The notes under the pieces were generated by a model. That model searched no databases, was not told the DNA's origin, and saw only the letters and a list, made by a program, of their open reading frames with translations. From Euryodendron excelsum (lineage: Eukaryota; Streptophyta; Magnoliopsida; Ericales; Pentaphylacaceae): 64,000 nt of DNA. The DNA lies in contig CM065378.1 in assembly GCA_033060915.1 (NCBI GenBank), forward strand, positions 17,023,501-17,087,500, read 5' to 3'. The position numbers and the translations under genes were made by a program. Of the stretch, positions 60,335 to 64,000 are shown one piece after another (the stretch's first letter is position 1; every line of letters begins with the position of its first letter).

Positions 60335-60682
60335 ACAGTTTAAAAGTGAACACATGACTCCCTGTAATTTAGACTTATCTACAAAATAGATAAAAATTAT
60401 TAGATTTAATAGAAATTCTATTATATAGGTATTTTTTGTCATTTTCTCTCTCTAAATTAGAAAATCAAAAAGACGATTTGATAAAATAACAAAAAAAAAT
60501 CTCCGATAGACAAGCCTTTATTTTGGCATAAAAGGGTCAAATTACATTTTTGATGTTCTAATTTAGAGAGATAAAATGACAAAAATATTCGTATGATAGA
60601 ATTTTCATTAAATTCAGTGATTTTCATGTATTTTGCAAATAAGTCTAAACTACAAAAAGATCATGTATTCACTTTTAAACTA
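60335..60682. mobile_element. Foldback MITE, ~136-bp arms
   Basis: The plus strand at 60335-60470 (CAGTTTAAAAGTGAACACAT, TTTAGACTTAT, TTTAAT.GAAA.TTCTAT, CTCTCTAAATTAGAA) matches the reverse complement of 60547-60682 in the same order with about 20% differences. The loop is about 76 bases. It has no coding sequence. Confidence 0.75.
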
Positions 60683-62364
60683 CAAAACGTCATGTATTCA
60701 CAAAGGGACTACCTGTAATCTGAAACTGGGCCTAGAGAAGCATAGAAATCCACTCCAGCTTTGTACATTTGGGTCTTGGGTATCCTGATGCCCATGTTAA
60801 AACGTACAAATGGGATTTACTGGTCATGTGCGAGTATATATCTAATCAAGTCTAAATTTCCAACTATTGAGGTTCTTGAAATGTTAGGAATCGGATTTCT
60901 TTTTCTTCCTCTTTTATATTTGTTTTGTACAGAGCTCAAACATAGGCGTTACAAGAACTCATGTGTGAACAAAACATTTTTTTCTCCAAGTTAGGACTTA
61001 GGACTCCCGTGTGATCTCCTCCCATTGATTGGTTCAAAGATGTCAATTAACTTTTGTGTAATTAAAGGGGCCTCCAGTGATCTACTAACTCTTATATTAA
61101 GCATGAAATATCAATTTTTATTTCTTCTGATTTCTTCTCATGTCTCGCTACCTTCAATAATCATTCATGTAAAATGTATTAAATTTACTTGATTTTTGTG
61201 AATAAAAATCTTACAAGAACATGAAAAAATAGTCCTTCAAATTCTTAAACATCATTTAAAAAACAAAATTTTTTTATGCTGAGTTAAAAATAAAAATAAA
61301 AAGAAAGAAAGGGGGTAGAGGTGGATGTGTGTGAACATCCATCCATCCAGGTCTTCATAAATTACTATTCTGCCTCGACTTTTGCCAAAAAAACCTTCTG
61401 AATTTTGTGTTCCACGCGGCCATGTGACAGGAGTCGTCAATCAGGTCATCATAACTTTGTTTTCACGTGTTCCCATATCTGATGTAAACCCCCGCAAGCG
61501 CTTGCTTTCATGAACCGCAAATTTGGATGCCACGTTTACAGCAAAAAAAAAAACAAGAACTTTCCAAAGGGAACGTACACGTCAGAGGGTCTACGAGTTG
61601 ACCCAAAAGAGGTGGCACAATCTGATTGGCTAGCAACCGAACAGCGTTATCATGGCTCATCAATCCACCGGCTGCCTAATATCTTGATGCAACTTGGCAG
61701 CCCATGGTCGGAAGAGGACGAATGTGTTTTTTTCAATATGACATCGCTTAATCTTTCGAACTATCAAAAATATGTATATATATGACGTAGCTTAATGTAA
61801 CCTATGAGGATGTTACAGTCATCACCGTATTTCTATTACTTTTTAATACATATGCAATGTATAAATTATATATTTTTATTAATGTAGGATCCCGTCATCT
61901 TGGAGAAAAGTACGAATGGTTAAGAGAGCATTACGCTTTTAAGTGAAAAACTAATATCATCTGTGGGCGCTAGGAATAGAATCACCCAACCCAACACAAC
62001 TAGACCAGACTTCCTGCTTAAAACAAGAGTGTTTCTTTGGTCCAAGCAACGCACTAGCAAAAGATCTGCTTTAAATTTATTTCTCATTTCCGTCACTTCA
62101 AATTTGCTTGCAAACGATTACATTAATCGAGTTTAACAAGTAACAAAACAGCCTATAGTCGGCAACAACCCAAGCATGCAGACAGTTTTAACCTGTCATT
62201 TAAATGTGTTTTGGTGGTTCATATGAATAGCCAAAAGACCCACCACTCAGATTTACACGGCTTTCCCTCGACTATATATATATAGTTCTCAAAAGCAAGC
62301 CCTCGTGAAGTTCACTCTCACTACACACACAGTTCTAGTATACCAAACGCACCAAGCTAAGAGA
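60683..62364. other. Intergenic stretch upstream of the HD-Zip pseudogene
   Basis: No gene recognised. The frames at 60761-60994 and 61510-61785 lack family motifs. A TATA-like TATATATATATAG at about 62273-62285 precedes the pseudogene by about 80 bases and may be its former promoter. Confidence 0.55.
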
Positions 62365-63207
62365 ATGTTGGCAAGGCGAGAGACCTCTCCAGTAGTACTA
62401 GCAACCAAAACAGAAGTTTCTATATCAGCTGGGCACTCACAGCAGTGCCCTACGGCAAGCATCAGGAAGAGGAAGAGGAAGAGTAAGAGCAACATTCAGT
62501 GACGAACAAATCAGGTCGCTGGAGTCCAAGTTCGAGACGGAGTCGACACCTGATCTGCAGATAAAACAGCAGCTGGCTAACGAACTACCCAGGACTGCAG
62601 CCTCGCCAGGTTGCCATATGGTTCCAGAATAAAAGAGCAAGATCTAAGTCACAGCTGATTGAGCAAGAATACAGCATGCTAAAAAACAGTGACGACACTC
62701 CGGCTTCTAAGCCCGAATCCTTGAAGAAAGAGAATCAGAGTTAACTCATCCAGGCACCGTTCTAATCCTCCGTGAACATAGATCTAACCAATTTAGACAC
62801 TTACAACGATATTTTTTTGTTGAGAAACAGCTGCAGAGACTAAGAAATCTGATGGGAAAGCCCCAAGGGGGCAGGAATCGTGGGGTGGAACAAACTGGAA
62901 AATGCATTGAGAAAAACAACGCAGACACCAACAGTGAAGCGGAAGGGACCTTCTATCGGAGAGTTACAAGTTACAACCATGAAATCAGAATACCCGTGTT
63001 TGACGATACTAGAAAATACGTAGGCTAGGGTACTTTGGTGAAGAAACCAACATTCTGAACATGGCACAAGTAGTACCTTATGGTTCCTTGACATCATCTG
63101 GAAACTGGTGCAGTTTGGAGTCTACTAGTATGCTCGAACAGCCGAATAGTAGTTCACAATGGTGGGACCTTTATCCCTCTTCAATGGCACCATCACCCAT
63201 AAAGTGA
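62365..63207 (+). pseudogene. Broken HD-Zip class I homeobox gene (ATHB7/12-like)
   Basis: Pieces of an HD-Zip I protein occur in order but in changing frames. An N-terminal frame from ATG 62365 ends RKRKRKSKSNIQ then a stop. One base out of frame lies the homeodomain start FSDEQIRSLESKFETES. A 4-base excess (CCCA, about 62589-62592) then shifts the frame inside the homeodomain before helix 3, [17 protein letters not shown]. The usual WK after KRAR is SK, so a near-invariant Trp is lost. The zipper start [11 protein letters not shown] ... SLKKENQS ends at a stop. Further on, LQRLRNLMGKP and the C-terminal SSGNWCSLESTSM ... SSSQWWDLYPSSM recall the family tail. Intact relatives are drought- and ABA-responsive nuclear factors. 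No simple GT-AG intron restores the frame, so it is most likely a pseudogene; assembly errors could add to the breaks. Confidence 0.75.
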
Positions 63208-64000
63208 TTGACTCAGAATAATCATACTTTGATATGATTAAGAACACCTCACTCTAAATGCGCCTCCTATTATTAGCAAACCCCAAAAATAATTGGATGA
63301 AAACCATGCCAGATCTTCCTCTTTCTTTTTCTTTCTCCTTTGTCACACACAAACACATATATGGCTCTTTCTCCTTTGTCACACACAAACATATATATGG
63401 CATATGGATGAGGAAAATAGGGTGGATATTTACTTTTAAGGATTGCTGGGGGAGATTGCGGATGTAAGTACCTCTAGTAGGCTGCTATTGTTCATTTTCT
63501 GATGAGATTTCTTCACTCTTTGTTACGGTGCCTTAGAAAAAAACAGACCTCTTACAAGAAAATGTTGACTTTCCTGTAAGGCAGCTAAAGCCCTGTAAAT
63601 TCATCCCTCATCAGAAGGAAGTATCTTCCAACTTCCAAGTATGTTGCCCTTGCTGAGAAACCTCTTTCGCTCCACCACCATGCAGCCAATCAGCCAGCTG
63701 TGATTTGATCTGCCATCCAAGCAAAATCAGCAAGGCACCCAGCAAACTTGATCAACAGGGACCAGCAATCCGAACATCAAATGACATTTCATCAACTTGT
63801 TCAACATTCACGAGTGCCCCTCTATCCTAGTCCCCACCCATTTGTTTAAAGATTCCAATACGCGTATTATTTGTTCAATGCAAATACAGCAAGATAAGTT
63901 ACGTTGGGCACATATAAAAGTTCACAGACATGGATGTTTTTCAACAATGGATAGATCGAGGTGCTTGTAATCTTGTGTACCTATACTCGCCAATAGTGAC
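63208..64000. other. Right-end intergenic stretch
   Basis: It contains a two-copy 36-bp tandem repeat (63331-63400, CTTTCTCCTTTGTCACACAC units). No gene is recognised; this may be the 3' flank of the former HD-Zip gene. Confidence 0.6.
63331..63400. repeat. Two-copy 36-bp tandem repeat
   Basis: CTTTCTCCTTTGTCACACAC followed by AAACA(C/T)ATATATGG occurs at 63331 and again at 63367 with one difference. Confidence 0.92.

Overview
The window looks like nuclear DNA of a eudicot plant, probably woody. The evidence is AT-rich intergenic DNA with many dinucleotide repeats, GT-AG introns, plant-only gene families (GRF, BODYGUARD, BRANCHLESS TRICHOME, MYC-type bHLH), a MIR166 hairpin, a nuclear tRNA-Leu, and plant Ty3/gypsy, Ty1/copia, Helitron and MITE remains. 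I could not assign a species.

Layout. 1-2434: a poly-C tract, then the 3' half of a decayed chromovirus-type gypsy element with its 3' LTR. 2435-4827: an imperfect inverted repeat and an orphan first-exon-like segment on the minus strand. 6986-9280 (-): a growth-regulating factor gene in four exons with a miR396 site. 13780-14805 (-): a BRANCHLESS TRICHOME-like coiled-coil gene. 19634-20941 (-): a GPR107/CAND-type seven-transmembrane protein. 22355-22437 (+): tRNA-Leu(UAA). 26080-26845 (-): a GDSL-lipase pseudogene. 29403-29911: two back-to-back mini-Helitrons. 30162-31730: MITE-like elements. 32013-36723 (-): a complete but decayed copia element with both LTRs, PBS, PPT and a 5-bp target duplication. 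38291-41267 (+): a BODYGUARD-like alpha/beta hydrolase in four exons. 46651-48081 (-): an intronless bHLH of the MYC/bHLH14 type. 49570-50592: a 1-kb foldback element. 56408-56590 (-): a MIR166 precursor with mature and star sequences. 59750-60240: an LTR-like fragment. 62365-63207 (+): a broken HD-Zip class I gene (ATHB7/12-like).

The genes do not form an operon or cluster. Several act in leaf and epidermal development: GRF (under miR396), MIR166 (which represses HD-Zip III genes), BLT-like (trichome branching) and BODYGUARD (cuticle). This shared theme may be chance. The intergenic space is mostly small repeats: at least four inverted-repeat (foldback) units, three members of one short hAT-like MITE family, and several two- or three-copy tandem duplications. 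No previously undescribed multi-gene system is evident. The most notable items are the MIR166 locus, the tandem mini-Helitrons, the large foldback element and the two newly read pseudogenes.
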